Shown: piece after piece, positions 13,601 to 23,177 of the stretch
Layout of the letters: every line of letters begins with the position of its first letter
How positions within the stretch are numbered: the first letter of the stretch is position 1
The notes under the pieces: generated by a model
The model's input: only the letters and a program-made list of their open reading frames with translations
What the model was told of the DNA's origin: nothing
Database searches by the model: none
Program-made: the position numbers and the translations under genes
Assembly: GCF_032854445.1 (NCBI RefSeq)
Contig: NC_088302.1
Location: 43,564,645 to 43,628,644, forward strand
Length of the DNA stretch: 64,000 nt
Direction of reading: 5' to 3'
Source of the DNA: Liolophura sinensis
Taxonomy: Eukaryota; Mollusca; Polyplacophora; Chitonida; Chitonidae

Positions 13601-16600
13601 TACACAAGCACTGCAATGTCACAGAAGAAAATGACATGTTCTACCGAGATTAGGACTTTCTGTGTAGGTCGTCCTCGAGTCTCCCATTATGAAAGATCAT
13701 ATCCCGCTACAAATATGCATAGTTAAGTTTCAGCACCAAAATAAATATTTAATGACCATTGTAATAAATTTCCCTCCAAGTTTGAATTTTTTTTTTCAGA
13801 GTTTTAGCGTATAGATAGCTATGTGTCTAATTTGGTCACCTTGATTTTTGTGTAAAATTACATGTAAACTGAACACTAATACTGTGGACCTTGTTTTTTA
13901 TTCTCAGGCCTCCCGGGTGGATCAGGTATGTGTAGCATAAGTACTTAGATCATGGGATAAGTAGTAAAGGCTGATTTAGAATTATCGGTAAATTTCTCCG
14001 AAACATATGGCTATATTTTAGTGTAACAGATCATGTTTAACTTGCATGAAGTAAAGGCATTTTTATTTATTTATTTTTTTTTTCAGTATATAACATCTCT
14101 ATCACTATCACAACTGTATATTCTTTTTTTATATATAATATTTGTTTTGCTAAAGTGGTTATATTGTATAGGTTACACATAAAGGTATACCCAGTTGTAT
14201 AGCACAAAAGTACGTGGCCGATGAGTGGTGTACTTAATGCTAAGGTTATATACTGAGTAAAAAAATCGTGAATTTTTGCTCTTGTGAGACAAGCCACAGT
14301 GCTGTTCTTCTTGCCATTCATATCAGTGGCAGGTGAAGTTGTACATCATGCCTTTTATAGTCAGCCATCAGATAACAAATGTTACATGTACAAAATTGTC
14401 CACCATCAATGATATATAGAGAATGTATACAATCTGTTGTTGTCCAGAAGACTCTACTGACCCAGTGCTACTATAGTTTGTCAAATGCATTTTGTTGATG
14501 ATGTCCCAGTTAGCAGCCAAATGTGCATGTTCTGTACAGTTCTGGCAACATTTAAGTGTTTATTTTTGTTTTTTTTTTTTTGTTTCTCAGCCCTTTGACT
14601 TTTTGAACTGTATCGTAAAAAAGGTCAGTATCATGAATAATTGTTTAATTAGTGCAGTTTGGTCGCTCACAGAATTAATCAGTGTTCTTGCCACAGCCAA
14701 TCTGCCCATTCAAATCCAACTCTGGCTGATTTGGATGCAGTGTATAACAGTAGATACAAATATATCTGGAGAGAAACTGTGTAATTCACAGTGAGCTGTA
14801 GCATACAAATGGGCTTATGGATCCGCCAGTGCTTGTATGCTCTCTGCGTACCACTGTAATTCTGCAACCTTTTCGCATGTTTGCAAGGTGTTTATTCAAA
14901 CCTGTTCAGAATATATTTTTCTGTGTAGACCAATACACTTTGTGTAAAGCTCTGAAATTGGCCAATCCAACCAATATAGTTTTGTCTTCGAAGTCAGCTT
15001 GAAAATGTGCATAAATTGCTCAGAAAGGTGCTCTTTCATATGCAAAAAGAGAAGTTAGGGTATTGTTTCAAACAGTCAACCTACAGGATTTGCTATAGTA
15101 ACTGTTGAGGTGATTTATGGCCTCTTCCTTAACCCATGATGAGATTGCTAAGCTTGAATCCTTCTCCTGCGAGTTCAACCATACCAGATCTGATCTACCT
15201 GATTAACTTTGCAGAGAGAACACATTGTTTTGTGGCAATGCGCTGAGTCTTATCTATCATTATCATTGTTTTCTCATAGCCATCACCAACATCACCCGGT
15301 GAATACTTCAAATGAAATTTGCTGATAGAGCACATACATGTATTAGTGTGTGCATCTGTTATTAAAATCTCATCTATCTCTATCATTGTTTTCTCACAGC
15401 CACCGCCGACATTACCTGGCGATTACTTTACCCCTGATCTGATCAACTTTGTGGACAGATGGTAAGCACTTGCAGAAAGTTTTTATTTATTTATTTGATT
15501 GGTCTTTTTTCGACATACTCTGGAATATTTCGCTTATATGACAGTGGCCAGCATTAAGCTGTTAGGGAACTGTGAAGAGCCTGGGGAAACCCACAACCAT
15601 AAGGCCAATTGCTGACAGACCTTCCCAGGTACAACCTGAAACTTTTTGGCCAGACGATAAGTAACCTTCAGATCCACTGATAATGAAGTATACAAGCCAC
15701 TCCAAACATGCCAAAAGAAAACATGGAATTCAGTGTTGTTGAATATGAATATTTAGTCATTTGCTGAATTATTAAACATCAGTAAACCAAGCTGTGTTTC
15801 ATCAGCATTAGTCAATTTTTCAACAGGAGCATGCCTGTGTGTTGAAGTGGTGTGATCAGCCATCATGATTTGCACACATACATGGGTTTTCAAAGCAAAT
15901 ATAATCCTGTTTTCATGAAAAAAATGCATAATTTCATGTGCCTTTATGTGAAACACATTATACACGCACATATATGCAAATGCATATTTGTTTTCCGTTC
16001 AGAGATTGTTTGTATTTGAACATACATCGGTGTGCCTCAATCTTTTCGCATAGGCGTGAGCAACGGTGCAATTTATGAACATTTTTAATTTGGTTTTGGA
16101 GACAGGACCACATTGGTTAGGTGCTTGGCCTACACAGAGTATGATTGCTAAACATTTTGTTAACATACGAGGAAGTTGAAAAATGACTATGTTTACGGTA
16201 TGTTAATGGGTTATTTTTTCCCAGTATGCAGCAAGCCTCGAAGGACAGATTGAAACCAGCTGGTATGCAGGTAAGTGTAACGTGAGGGCAGTCATTGAAA
16301 TCTGTTGTATTGAAACTTTGGGCATTCTGTTCAGATATATAGGAACAATGAGTGTTCTGATGGCCTACTTTTACAAACAGTGTTTGTGCAAATTGTATCT
16401 ACAGGTACTGGTTTTAAAATCTAGTCTTTCATTCCTAAAGGTTCTTTAAAAGTGCATTATATGACGTTGTAAACTTTCTTGCTATAATACATGCACTTCA
16501 GATAATTTGTGCTTTTGAGGTGTACATGTTTTGAGGTTTATCTCATATTTTAATCTTTGCATATGAACTATGACAGTAATTTTCATGAAAGTATTCACAA

Positions 16601-17155
16601 GTGTTTTGTCTTCTACAAGTTGAGGCATATCTGTAAGTGTGACCTTTAGCATAGTAAGACAGTATTAAACGTGCCTTTTAAGGGAGCAAGATGTGGCTCA
16701 GTGGTAAAGGTCAGCTACACTGTACCAGCAAGACACATTGGAGTTTCATTTCCCTCACTCTTTAATATGCTGTTATGCTGAGCCGTTAATCTTTTCTGTT
16801 CTTTTAAGAATACTTTTCGGCCACCAGTATTAGGAGCAAATCTGTACATGTATGTCATCCACGGTAAATATCGCCATTAACTTACTAAGATTTTTTTATT
16901 TATTTTATTGAGTGGTTTACCACATCTGTAAAACTGAGTGTCAGCTCATATTTGTAAGTGAAAAAAGCGGTGTGTAGGGCGTTGAACAACAATAAAATAC
17001 ATGTAGAATAACTAAATCAAATCTAAATGAACATGCCTTTCTGACTTCAGTCTCACAGTTTCATTTTGAGGCACAGGGACAACTTTGTGGAGGACGTAGC
17101 AGTGTGGGTAAGACAACGTCTACCGGAAATCCGTGCTAGCGCGCAAAATACATGA
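1584..17155 (+). CDS. MAP2K5: MAP kinase kinase 5 (MEK5), 3' part, 13 exons
   Basis: Dual-specificity kinase of the MEKK2/3-MEK5-ERK5 cascade, acting in the cytoplasm. Exons: 1584-1623, 3923-3991, 4576-4657, 6140-6250, 7300-7373, 10855-10905, 11086-11157, 12871-12900, 13908-13925, 14591-14623, 15400-15461, 16225-16270, 17051-17155. All borders are AG/GT and all phases agree, giving 263 residues plus stop. Visible motifs in order: VAIK lysine (AMAVK), helix-C glutamate ([10 protein letters not shown]), hinge (CTEFMDGGSLD), catalytic loop (MHRDIKPSN), DFG (CDFGVST), activation loop ([10 protein letters not shown], with the Ser and Thr that correspond to human S311/T315), APE (MAPERI) and SDVWSLG. 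From memory, [17 protein letters not shown] matches human MEK5 nearly residue for residue, which separates it from MEK1/2, 3/6 and 4/7. The N-terminal PB1 domain and glycine loop are outside the window. Confidence 0.95.
1669..2085. repeat. Dispersed TIR element, copy 1 (intronic)
   Basis: Shares ATATAAAGG, a GATATTTCACTCAGT-like block, GACGCCATGACGTCA and TCTGAGCTCAG with copies near 34.8-35.3 kb and 38.85-39.1 kb. It ends in a GAATACCATAAATATT palindrome, which forms the terminal inverted repeat of the copy at 34.8 kb. Confidence 0.65.
2311..3790. repeat. 1.5-kb non-autonomous DNA transposon, copy 1
   Basis: Collinear with 19160-21305. It starts with ATGGGTCTATTTG and ends with CAACAGACCCATTTCACAG, so the ends are imperfect inverted repeats (ATGGGTCTRTTG). 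No transposase frame is visible. It lies in a MAP2K5 intron. Confidence 0.75.
3923..3991 (+). CDS. MAP2K5: MAP2K5 exon: helix C
   Basis: 23 codons, phase 0 at both ends, donor GTAAGT. ISEL contains the helix-C glutamate expected to pair with the ATP-binding lysine. Confidence 0.93.
4576..4657 (+). CDS. MAP2K5: MAP2K5 exon: strands 4-5 and hinge
   Basis: Encodes [20 protein letters not shown] followed by ICTEFMD. Acceptor TTCTACAG, donor GTAAGT, ends one base into the next codon. This exon is the strongest MEK5 signature in the gene. Confidence 0.95.
5352..5575. repeat. Fragment of the ACTATAGTCTATT-type TIR element
   Basis: Shares CAGCTGTCTGTAAAATCAGT, TTCATAATGTTCAAGTCCAT and the CTCAGG..GTCATAATTATTC block with the fuller copies at 48852-49680 and 58256-58935. 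Both ends are missing. It sits in a MAP2K5 intron. Confidence 0.6.
6140..6250 (+). CDS. MAP2K5: MAP2K5 exon: GGSLD to catalytic-loop HR
   Basis: Starts with the GG of GGSLDKYG and ends with KKIMHR plus one base of the catalytic Asp codon. Acceptor ATCCCCCAG, donor GTATGG. Confidence 0.93.
6365..6650 (+). repeat. SINE related to family B
   Basis: Carries the core GGTATCAGTATAATGTGACT and the end CTGAAAAATTGTTAAACACA, both shared in diverged form with the family B SINEs. A (GT)n run interrupts the middle. Confidence 0.65.
6715..6812 (-). repeat. Family A SINE fragment
   Basis: Contains GATTGGTGTTTTACACTATT, then TATACGACGGCGACCAGCGT and ATGGTGGGAG, the 3' half of family A in reverse orientation. 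Confidence 0.7.
7300..7373 (+). CDS. MAP2K5: MAP2K5 exon: catalytic loop and DFG
   Basis: Completes the catalytic Asp codon and encodes [20 protein letters not shown] followed by VSTQ. Acceptor TTTGCAG, donor GTAAGT. Confidence 0.95.
7539..7598. repeat. 20-bp tandem repeat, three perfect copies
   Basis: TTTCAACCTCCTCTGCTACG three times, intronic. Identical copies point to a recent expansion. Confidence 0.9.
7851..8195 (-). repeat. tRNA-derived SINE, family B (nearly full length)
   Basis: On the minus strand the head reads GGTTGGTAGAGC (box-A-like) and GGGTCAATCCTGGG (box-B-like). The core with ATCAGTATAATGG and the tail CTGAAAAATTGTTAAGTACG follow, ending in a CACT repeat (GAGTGAGTGAGTG on plus). 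Confidence 0.85.
8372..8735 (-). repeat. tRNA-derived SINE, family B (full length)
   Basis: Same organisation and orientation as the copy 500 bp to the left, ending at GCTATCCAGGCCGGTC on plus. The two copies differ at many sites, so they are separate insertions or an old duplication. Confidence 0.85.
8940..9183 (+). repeat. tRNA-derived SINE, family A
   Basis: Head GGTTAGCATGCCAGCACAGT, box-B-like GAGTCCAAATCC, 3' part ATATTCTTGAGTACGGTGTA and a TAAATAAATAAAT tail. Confidence 0.8.
9901..10554. repeat. 50-bp minisatellite, 13 copies
   Basis: Regular 50-bp unit containing ACCATGAGATGTTTGCTGTA and CATGCCTTGAATTCTACCAG. Copies are over 90% alike, varying mainly at a TCATG/TTATG site. It ends about 300 bp before the activation-loop exon. 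Confidence 0.97.
10855..10905 (+). CDS. MAP2K5: MAP2K5 exon: activation loop
   Basis: 17 codons, [17 protein letters not shown]. The Ser and Thr of NSITQT align with the MEKK2/3-phosphorylated pair of human MEK5. Acceptor TTTCAG, donor GTGAGT, phase 0. Confidence 0.95.
11086..11157 (+). CDS. MAP2K5: MAP2K5 exon: APE and helix F
   Basis: 24 codons starting PERILGEEY and containing [12 protein letters not shown]. Donor GTAAGC. The 23-bp minisatellite begins only about 20 bp past this donor. Confidence 0.95.
11178..12440. repeat. 23-bp minisatellite, about 55 copies
   Basis: Unit close to GTGTAGAGTGGCAGTAATGT plus three more bases, filling most of one MAP2K5 intron. Because 23 is not a multiple of three, three units cycle through the frames and leave a 323-codon open frame on the minus strand; this is not a gene. 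Confidence 0.97.
12871..12900 (+). CDS. MAP2K5: MAP2K5 exon: [10 protein letters not shown] (30 nt)
   Basis: Ten codons, phase 0, acceptor TTACAG, donor GTAAGT. It matches the LALGRFPYP segment of MEK5. Confidence 0.9.
13908..13925 (+). CDS. MAP2K5: MAP2K5 micro-exon, 18 nt (ASRVDQ)
   Basis: Six codons between acceptor TTCTCAG and donor GTATGT, phase 0. It falls where human MEK5 has its optional ten-residue insert (KNQGSLMPLQ, absent from one isoform). Skipping it keeps the frame. Confidence 0.7.
14591..14623 (+). CDS. MAP2K5: MAP2K5 exon: [11 protein letters not shown] (33 nt)
   Basis: Acceptor with a long T tract and CTCAG, donor GTCAGT, phase 0. Aligns with the LQLLQCIVDE helix of MEK5. 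Confidence 0.88.
15184..15330 (+). pseudogene. Decayed tandem copies of the next MAP2K5 exon
   Basis: 15280-15330 repeats the exon at 15400 including its intron lead-in (TATCATTGTTTTCTCATAG). It encodes [11 protein letters not shown] before a TGA, with an internal deletion. 15184-15221 holds a second, tail-only copy (CAGATCTGATCTACCTGATT). Neither can be used as an in-frame exon. Confidence 0.75.
15400..15461 (+). CDS. MAP2K5: MAP2K5 exon: [20 protein letters not shown]
   Basis: 62 nt, acceptor TTCTCACAG, donor GTAAGC, ending two bases into a Cys codon. Aligns with SPVLPVGEFSEPFVHFITQC in human MEK5. Confidence 0.92.
15480..15615 (-). repeat. Family A SINE, 3' half
   Basis: Starts TTTATTTATTTATTTGATTG, then TTCGCTTATATGACAGTGGC and GGGGAAACCCACAACC. 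Confidence 0.75.
16225..16270 (+). CDS. MAP2K5: MAP2K5 exon: [16 protein letters not shown]
   Basis: 46 nt, acceptor TTCCCAG, donor GTAAGT. It contains the conserved kinase subdomain XI arginine (DRLKP; human KERP). Confidence 0.9.
17051..17155 (+). CDS. MAP2K5: MAP2K5 last exon and stop
   Basis: 34 codons, [20 protein letters not shown] then [14 protein letters not shown], stop TGA at 17153-17155. The [12 protein letters not shown] pattern matches the HPFI..VVSMWV end of human MEK5. The last nine codons and the stop lie in the first unit of the 54-bp minisatellite. Confidence 0.92.
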   Translation, partial: SHSFILRHRDNFVEDVAVWVRQRLPEIRASAQNT

Positions 17156-17566
17156 GAACTGGCCTGGCGGTGGATGACGGAAATCCATGCCAGCGCACAA
17201 AATACGTGAGAACTAGACTGGCAGTGGCTAACGGAAATCCGTGCCAGCGCACAAAATATGTGAGAACTAGAGTGGCAGTGGCTAACGAAAATCCGTGCCA
17301 GCGCACAAAATATGTGAGAACTGGGCTGGCAGTGGCTGACGGAAATCCGTGCCAGCGCACAAAATATGTGAGAACTGGACTGGCAGTGGCTGACGGAAAT
17401 CCGTGCCAGCGCACAAAATATGTGAGAACTAGACTGGCAGTGGCTGACGGAAATCCGTGCCAGCGCACAAAATACGTGAGAACTAGACTGGCAATGGCTG
17501 ACGGAAATCCGTTAGAACTAGACTGGCAGTGGCTGACGGAAATCCGTGCAAGCGCACAAATTACAT
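17125..17566. repeat. 54-bp minisatellite overlapping the MAP2K5 stop codon
   Basis: About eight copies, each with GGAAATCCGTGCCAGCGCAC and GAACTAGACTGGCAGTGGCT. The first copy holds the end of the MAP2K5 coding exon; the rest form the start of the 3' UTR. One later copy is shortened (GAAATCCGTTAGAACTAG). Confidence 0.95.
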
Positions 17567-18171
17567 GAGGACATGTAATGCTGTAAAATGTTTGCTGTCG
17601 TACTTAATACTAAAGGACTTGAACTGATCATAGATTATTCAGAAGTTTTACAAGTAGAACATAAAAATATTGCAATCTGGAACTGATGGAGTGTTGTACT
17701 GAATGTGCATCTGTCATATTAAAGTGTTGTAACTCTATCATTTTGCATTCTGATTTTGACGATGAGATGCATGTTTGTCTGTGAGAAACGGAAAGGCCTG
17801 CTAGAGGCTTCAGAAAAAAGGAAAAATGACTATTACAAAGGTTATACATGTATTTAGTGAACGCTTTAATATACTTGTGTCATGGTAATGGTGTCCAAAT
17901 CAGTCATGGGGCATTGGTACTGGAACATTAACGATAATGTTTGACACTTGTAAGAAAGGAAGCTGGAGGTCCAATAGCGCCAATAGAGCGCTATGATGTG
18001 GGCACCACTGAATAAGTCTTGGGTTTGGGAACTATCGTTAATATGTGCTGTTCGGGAGAACTTCTTTTCTTGTTTTAATAATTTAAATTTTTGCCCGAAA
18101 AAGGTCCTAAAAGAACAAAGCCTTGTGATTTAATTATGAATATGTTTGTTCATTTTATAAGGTGCCAGAAG

Positions 18172-18425
18172 CCTCCGCAGCTTGGTGGTTAGCGTGCTAG
18201 CGCAGCTCAATCACTCAGGAGCCTGTAACCTATGCGATCGCTGTGACTTCCAAGTCCAGCTCTTGCTGGTTTCCTGTCTATGTGGGAAGGTCTGTCAGTA
18301 ACCTGCGGTTGCTGGCGACCTGTGCCCTGTTTCCTCCCACCATAAGGCTGGCGCCAGTTGCATACTAATAAGTGAAATATTCTTCAGTACGGCGTAAAAC
18401 TCCAACTAATTAAATAAATAAATAT
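18172..18425 (+). repeat. tRNA-derived SINE, family A (full length)
   Basis: Head GGTTAGCGTGCTAGCGCAGC, box-B-like GTGACTTCCAAGTCC, 3' part ATATTCTTCAGTACGGCGTA and an AAATAAATAAAT tail. Confidence 0.85.
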
Positions 18426-18596
18426 ACTAATAAGGTGCTCATGAAGTCCGAATTTTTGAGTTGTAAATTGTGATATCATGCTTTTTTTTAAACATAGACC
18501 GGAGTGCAAGACCACAGAGACAGTTTGTGGGATATCGCATCTGTGGAGATTTCGAAGCAAGAATCTATTGTTCTTATTTGGAGTATTATTCTTTTG

Positions 18597-18740
18597 GGGC
18601 CTCCGTGGCCGAAGGGTTAAGGTGCAAGCACAGTGATATGAATCCGGAGCCTCTCACCAATGCGCTCACCTGTACTTAGCTAATGCCATGTCCTTAGCGT
18701 CGTCATCGGCCTCCAGTAAAAAGGAAGTGATAAAATAAAT
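18597..18740 (+). repeat. SINE with the same tRNA head, diverged body
   Basis: GGCCTCCGTGGCCGAAGGGT matches a Ser/Leu-tRNA-like box A. The body then leaves the family A consensus and ends in ATAAAATAAAT. Confidence 0.55.
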
Positions 18741-19159
18741 GTCAGTAAAAATGTTTTTTCCCATTTCGCTGTGTTGAAATATGTGGCATATTTTTGTCAT
18801 ATCCGTATATGACAAAATGAAATATCTTTGATAGCTTTTAAATGGATTTTAGATTTACGTGTAGTTGCTTTTTTATTTATGTATATATATATGTATATAG
18901 TATTTCGTTACGATGTATTGTTATTATTAAGCTGTTTATTTATAGACATATATATTTGATATAAACCTATATACTGTATGACCCTCAAACCCGTTTAACT
19001 GTTTGATAGCTAATATCCCCATATATGGCAATAATTAGGCGTTTGATTTTGCAATGTCATGCAGGTTTGTATGGATTTGTCAGGTGTCCCGAACATTATT
19101 CCCAAAACTTGGATTTTAGAGTTTTGGTTAGACATTTTGAACTTTCTCACTGAACAACC
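18741..19159. other. No recognisable feature
   Basis: AT-rich intergenic sequence with ATATAT runs; no exon, tRNA or repeat recognised. Confidence 0.4.
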
Positions 19160-21305
19160 AATAAATCTTTTTTATTATGGGTCTATTCGCCAAAATCGCC
19201 AGAGGCCCATTATAGAGGCATGAAAAAATGTGAAGAAATTGCCGGAAGTAGTTTCACCCAAGTACGACGTGTCAGTGCGCTGAACGAAGTAGACTTTGTG
19301 TTATGGTCAAATATTACCTTCCTTTCGTGATGTTTTCTTCTTTGTTTTGTTGGGATTTATATGTTATGATTATGCATTGAATACAAATTTTAATTATGTT
19401 TGGAGTCATGCTTTCGTTTATTGTTCGTTAAGTTTCTTGTCACGAAAGATTGTCGAATAAGCTTGTGCTATCCTGGGGATCATGGCGGTAAATGTCACAT
19501 ATCAATCGATGTCTTGTTTGCTTGTGATAGCGTATGTAGCGAACAGATTTACACCGTATAAGGTGGCCTACGTTCATGTATTTAACAGCTCCTGATAATA
19601 TTTAGGTCTACCTTACGGCAATCGAGTGCTTTGTTAGTAATTAAAATGGTGAAAATAAGGAATGTGGAAGTTATCAGTCGGCGGCTATGCCATTTGACCT
19701 TGACCCCAGTACTACAGATAAAGGGCGTGCAGGCGTAAATGCACTTAAAACTTAGATGGTAGGCTTCTAAAACTGAAACATAGCGTACTGAATACGCATG
19801 ACGATTTGTGTGTATGCCTTCATGAAAGCTATAGCGTATATGCAAGATTTAAAGCAGTCCTGTCAAAATCGAAAGAAGATCTCCAACGTGTTTTTACGCG
19901 TGCGACGCTCTCCACGACGTGTTAGTTTTCGGAGACTGAAGGTTACAGGAAAGCTCGTGTACCACTACCCCCAGTCGGAGAAGGGGTAATGTGATCTTTG
20001 TATTTTGTGACACTGTCTAATGTTTGCCATGAAGATGTGACAAGGGCTGAAAAAATGGTCATTTGGGTTACAATACATCAAGTTCTGATACTGTATTTCA
20101 TTAAATCATCCAAATATTGCTTCCAGTATATGGTTTTATTTCTACACCGATTGTTAGTGAAATACAACGATCACAGGAACAGCTTAAGAAACACTTAAGG
20201 TTTATACTATGTATTGCCAGTAAATAAAGAACAAATAATACATTTTTGTCTTCTAATGTAGGCCTACATTTGGATTTTGCGTAACAAGTGTACCGTGTTT
20301 TGATCACAAAACGGCCGTTGTTCGTGTATACAGAAATGTTTCGACAGTCGCATTAGGCAAGTTAACATAGAATGAAACAATACTGCAACCCCTTCTATCG
20401 GCACAAAATGAAAAGGTACAGATGTCAGTAAATGAGTTATTGGAATAAATGTAAAAGGCCTACTGGTTGAGGTGTAATAAATAAATGTAATTCTGGGCAG
20501 TAAACAGGTACATACATCTACTTTAAGTCCTATATGTGACTACAAGAATCTCTGTACAGGTACGGATAGGTCTATATACATGTATGCACACGTATGTCTT
20601 TCGATTTTCTCAACCCACTTCACTCAATCAACTTTACACTTTCCAGTTGTACTGCTGGGGACCCAAAACAGTGAAGTGTTGAGTATTTAAAAAAAAATGT
20701 GTACTGCGGGAGGCTTACCCGGTACTCCCTCTCTTGGTCCGTTTTCATGGTCCGTTGAAGAAGCTATCGGTTAAATGATGGAATGAGGCGTTGATTACAT
20801 TTGCTATATGTGATTAACATTTGGATATTAACCTGAAAAGATCGAAAAAAAGGTTGACAGATTGTACATGCATTTTATGTGACTTTTTACATCTTTGTAC
20901 TGTTGGAATACAACTGTACAATCTAAGGACCAAAACGTGTATTGTATTACGATATGCTGCCACATACAGCAGTGATGAAGATTTTCATGCTCACGCTAAC
21001 TGAACAAATAGAAATGGTAACGACTTAGTTGCAAAAAAAAAAAAAAAAAAAAAAAAAATTCGGGAAAAATGTCTACAATCCTACAGTGTATAATAATATA
21101 ACGTACTTGTGCAATGCATTCTCTTTAAAGTCATGACATCATGGGGTGAGGCCGGGTCCTCCATTATATACGGAATAACCGATAGGCCCTTTGTGGGTGG
21201 AGAAGAATGATGGGTTATACTGAAGACAACTGGTCAATGGTTACAACAAAAATAAAAATAGAAGAAGAGCAATAGACCCATTTCACAGCCCTTGAATTTT
21301 AGTTG
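19160..21305. repeat. Non-autonomous DNA transposon, copy 2, with nested insertions
   Basis: Collinear with 2311-3790 (starts TTATGGGTCTATTCG, ends AATAGACCCATTTCACAG). It is about 660 bp longer, from extra sequence at about 19740-20320 and 20850-21100. The second insert contains a run of about 27 A at 21031-21058, which looks like the 3' end of a retrotransposed sequence. Confidence 0.75.
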
Positions 21306-21959
21306 TCAAACCATATTTTGACCTTGTTACGTAAGAAATAGTAATTTTAAAGTGATTCGAAATGTTGATAGAAGTTAAAGATCGCTTCTGAACGCCTCGA
21401 GTCTTCATACCATTATTGAAAACTGTACACTACTTCTCTTGACAACAGTTCATTTTAACTTCTCACTTGGCATACTTTCTCAGTTCTTTGGCGGTTTATG
21501 TACATTAGTCTTGGACCGTGCATTATAGCTCGTAAAGGAATATCTATTGTAACGTCTGGATCCACGGGGCTTTCTTTCTGTACTTAGTGTTCTTCTGCAC
21601 TTTTATGTTCTCTTAGTGCCTCTTTCCAAGCCATACACTTTGGAGACAAATATTACAAAGAAGCAAATTATTCAGGTTTCTGGTTCAGAATTTAAACTTG
21701 AGACTTCTTAAACTATTCATTTGGTTTGTCAATATACCTCGGTTGCCTGATAAATAAGTCACGTGATCATTGCAGATTATAATCTTCGAGGGGAGGAGTT
21801 ATAATCTTTAAGGGGAAGGCAGCTCATCACTATCCTGTAAGCGAATTGTGCCAGCATCCACGCAGACCACGCCTCTTCCAAAATATACGTATAAAATATT
21901 CCACTGATTCATTCATGATGCGACGAGATCGAGACTCCATGAAATAACTATGTTAGAGT
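21306..21959. other. No recognisable gene
   Basis: Unique-looking intergenic sequence. A short direct repeat (TTATAATCTTCGAGGGGAG / TTATAATCTTTAAGGGGAA) lies at about 21778-21815. No exon is supported. Confidence 0.4.
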
Positions 21960-23177
21960 TTTGAAGTGGTTGTGTGTTTTGTCCGTAGCTGTTCTGTTGC
22001 TGCAGTGTTGTGAAGTGTTTGAGTGTCGTGTCCGTAGCTGTTCTGTTGCTGCAGTGTTGTGAAGTGTCTGTGTGTCGTGTCCGTAGCTGTTCTGTTGCTG
22101 CAGTGCTGTGAAGCGTTTGTGTGTCGTGTTCGTAGCTGTTCTGTTGCTGCAGTGTTGTGAAGTGCTTGTGTGTCGTGTACGTAGCTGTTCTGTTGCTGCA
22201 GTGTTGTGAAGTGTCTGTGTGTCGTGTCCGTAGCTGTTCTCTTGCTGCAGTGTTGTGAAGTGTTTGTGTGTCGTGTCCGTAGCAGTTCTGTTGCTGCAGT
22301 GTTGTGAAGTGTTTGAGTGTCGTGTCCGTAGCTGTTCTGTTGCTGCAGTGTTGTGAAGTGTTTGTGTGTCGTGTCCATAGCTGTTCTGTTGCTGCAGTGT
22401 TGTGAAGTGTTTGTTTGTCGTGTCCGTAGCTGTTCTGTTGCTGCAGTGTTGTGAAGTGTTTGTTTGTCGTGTCCGTGGCTTTTCTGTTGCTGCAGTGTTG
22501 TGAAGTATTTGTGTGTCGTATCCGTAGCTGTTCTGTTGCTGCAGTGTTGTGAAGTGTTTGTATGTCGTGTCCGTAGCTGTTCTGTTGCTGCAGTGTTGTG
22601 AAGTGTTTGTGTGTCGTGTCCGTAGCAGTTCTGTTGCTGCAGTGTTGTGAAGTGTTTGTTTGTCGTGTCCGTGGCTTTTCTGTTGCTGCAGTGTTGTGAA
22701 GTATTTGTGTGTCGTATCCGTAGCTATTCTGTTGCTGCAGTGTTGTGAAGTGCTTGTGTGTCTTATCCTTAGCTGTTCTGTTGCTGCAGTGTTGTGAAGT
22801 GTTTGTTTGTCGTGTCCGTAGCTGTTCTGTTGCTGCAGTGTTGTGAAGTGCTTGTGTGTCGTATCCTTAGCTGTTCTGTTGCTGCAGTGTTGTGAAGTAT
22901 TTGTTTGTCGTGTCCGTAGCTGTTCTGTTGCTGCAGTGTTGTGAAGTGTTTGTGTGTCGTGTCCGTGGCTTTTCTGTTGCCGCTGTGTTGTAAAGTATTT
23001 GTTTGTCGTATCCGTAGCTGTTCTGTTGCTGCAGTGTTGTGAAGTGTTTGTTTGTCGTGTCCGTGGCTTTTCTGTTGCCGCCGTGTTGTGAAGTGTTTGA
23101 GTGTCGTGTCCGTAGCTGTTCTGTTGCTGCAGTGTTGTGAAGTGCTTGTGTGTCGTGTCCGTAGCTGTTCTCTTGTT
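21960..23177. repeat. 49-bp minisatellite, about 25 copies
   Basis: Unit contains GCTGTTCTGTTGCTGCAGTG and GTCGTGTCCGTAG. 49 bp is one base over 16 codons, so three units return to the same frame; this produces a 141-codon open frame on minus that is an artefact. Subtypes (TTTGTTTGTCG, GTGGCTTTTC) recur in blocks, a sign of local expansion. Confidence 0.97.

Noticed and set aside
17136-17568. Open frames of 138 (+) and 110 (-) codons
   Set aside because: 54-bp minisatellite in frame; the real MAP2K5 frame stops at 17155 in a different frame.
21953-22378. 141-codon Thr/His/Gln-rich frame on minus
   Set aside because: 49-bp minisatellite read through three frames.
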